Shown here: positions 63,853 to 64,000 of the stretch, piece by piece
Numbering within the stretch: position 1 is the first letter of the stretch
How the letters are laid out: each line of letters starts with the position of its first letter
Assembly (NCBI RefSeq): GCF_021531255.1
Contig: NZ_JAFBIO010000001.1
Span: 310,001-374,000 of the forward strand
From: Allofournierella massiliensis
GTDB taxonomy: Bacteria; Bacillota; Clostridia; Oscillospirales; Ruminococcaceae
Direction: 5' to 3'
DNA: 64,000 nucleotides
The notes under the pieces: generated by a model
What the model was told of the DNA's origin: nothing
The model's input: the letters and a program-made list of their open reading frames with translations, nothing else
Databases searched by the model: none
Program-made: the position numbers and the translations under genes

Positions 63853-64000
63853 GCCCCGCCCTGATGGAGCATCTCCCGGGCGTTGGCCAGGCTCAGTTCG
63901 GTGACATTGTCGCCCGAGATGATGCGGGCCAGGGCCTGGATGCGGCCTTCCTCATCCAGGGGGTGAATCTCGGTATAGGTCTTCTGGTTGGTCACGTTCT
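63849..64000 (-). CDS. recN: DNA repair protein RecN, C-terminal end (cut by window edge)
   Basis: The last 49 codons of a minus-strand gene encode ...KTYTEIHPLDEEGRIQALA, then RIISGDNVTELSLANAREML and a short tail. This matches the C-terminus of RecN, the SMC-like ATPase of double-strand-break repair (pattern PL-x-x-E-x-R-x-x-E-LARM-x-G ... T-x-x-x-x-x-x-A-x-E-L-L). The rest of the gene, including its ATPase motifs, lies outside the window. Its stop codon overlaps the promoter of the tyrS leader. Confidence 0.8.
   Translation of the reverse strand, partial: NVTNQKTYTEIHPLDEEGRIQALARIISGDNVTELSLANAREMLHQGGA

Overview
The window looks like a chromosomal segment of a spore-forming, strictly anaerobic member of the Clostridia, most likely the Oscillospiraceae/Ruminococcaceae side. 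This is inferred from gene content: an [FeFe] hydrogenase and rubrerythrin, the sporulation regulator SpoIIID, SpoIIM, a SpoIVFA/SpoIVFB-like peptidase pair, SepF/DivIVA division genes, a lysine riboswitch, a tyrosine T-box, an L19 leader, and frequent TTG/GTG starts on a fairly GC-rich sequence (judged by eye). I see no CRISPR array, prophage or insertion sequence; almost everything is housekeeping.

Layout. 1-4.3 kb: dCMP deaminase (partial) and a thioredoxin-reductase-like flavoprotein on the minus strand, a PAP2 phosphatase, SpoIIID, tRNA-Ala, and a frameshifted MATE exporter behind a terminator-bearing leader. 4.4-7.0 kb: a PerR-type regulator read from an exact tandem duplication of its promoter, followed by one continuous reading frame joining an [FeFe] hydrogenase to a rubrerythrin. 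7.1-9.7 kb: orphan response regulator, a broken sensor fragment ending in a metal-transporter tail, and a cation diffusion facilitator with a long leader. 9.7-10.3 kb: gene-free DNA. 10.4-25 kb: uvrB-uvrA, miaB, ylbF, mutS, mutL, miaA (DNA repair and tRNA modification), then an HlyD-like protein. 24.5-32.2 kb: sepF-ylmH-divIVA-ileS-lspA-rluD, an apparently dead HAD protein and a ComEA-like helix-hairpin-helix protein. 32.4-39.2 kb: M23/M50 peptidase pair, two radical-SAM-associated genes, rplS with its leader, lepB, rbgA, rnhB, yraN. 39.3-50.1 kb: thrC, a small DUF1540 gene, a phosphoesterase, tig-clpP-clpX, lon-engB, a methyltransferase and hslO. 50.3-51.1 kb: six tRNAs in two transcripts. 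51.2-57.9 kb: radA and a Xer-type recombinase, then the minus-strand run queA-tgt-yajC-TIGR04086-spoIIM. 57.9-62.3 kb: lysine-riboswitch-controlled asd-dapA-dapB plus a CapA-type lipoprotein. 62.3-64 kb: T-box-controlled tyrS and the end of recN on the minus strand.

How the parts work together. The strongest candidate for something new is the 4.4-7.0 kb cassette. A regulator that keeps all five PerR metal ligands overlaps by one base the start of a 687-residue hydrogenase-rubredoxin-rubrerythrin-rubredoxin polypeptide. If made as one protein, it could pass electrons from H2 to peroxide within a single chain, under peroxide control. A ribosome-binding site and ATG inside the frame suggest that the rubrerythrin part may also be made alone, and that the fusion arose by loss of a stop codon. 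Secondary points are two single-base frameshifts (MATE exporter, sensor fragment), several structured leaders, and a flavoprotein that appears to lack the NADPH-binding motifs of thioredoxin reductase.
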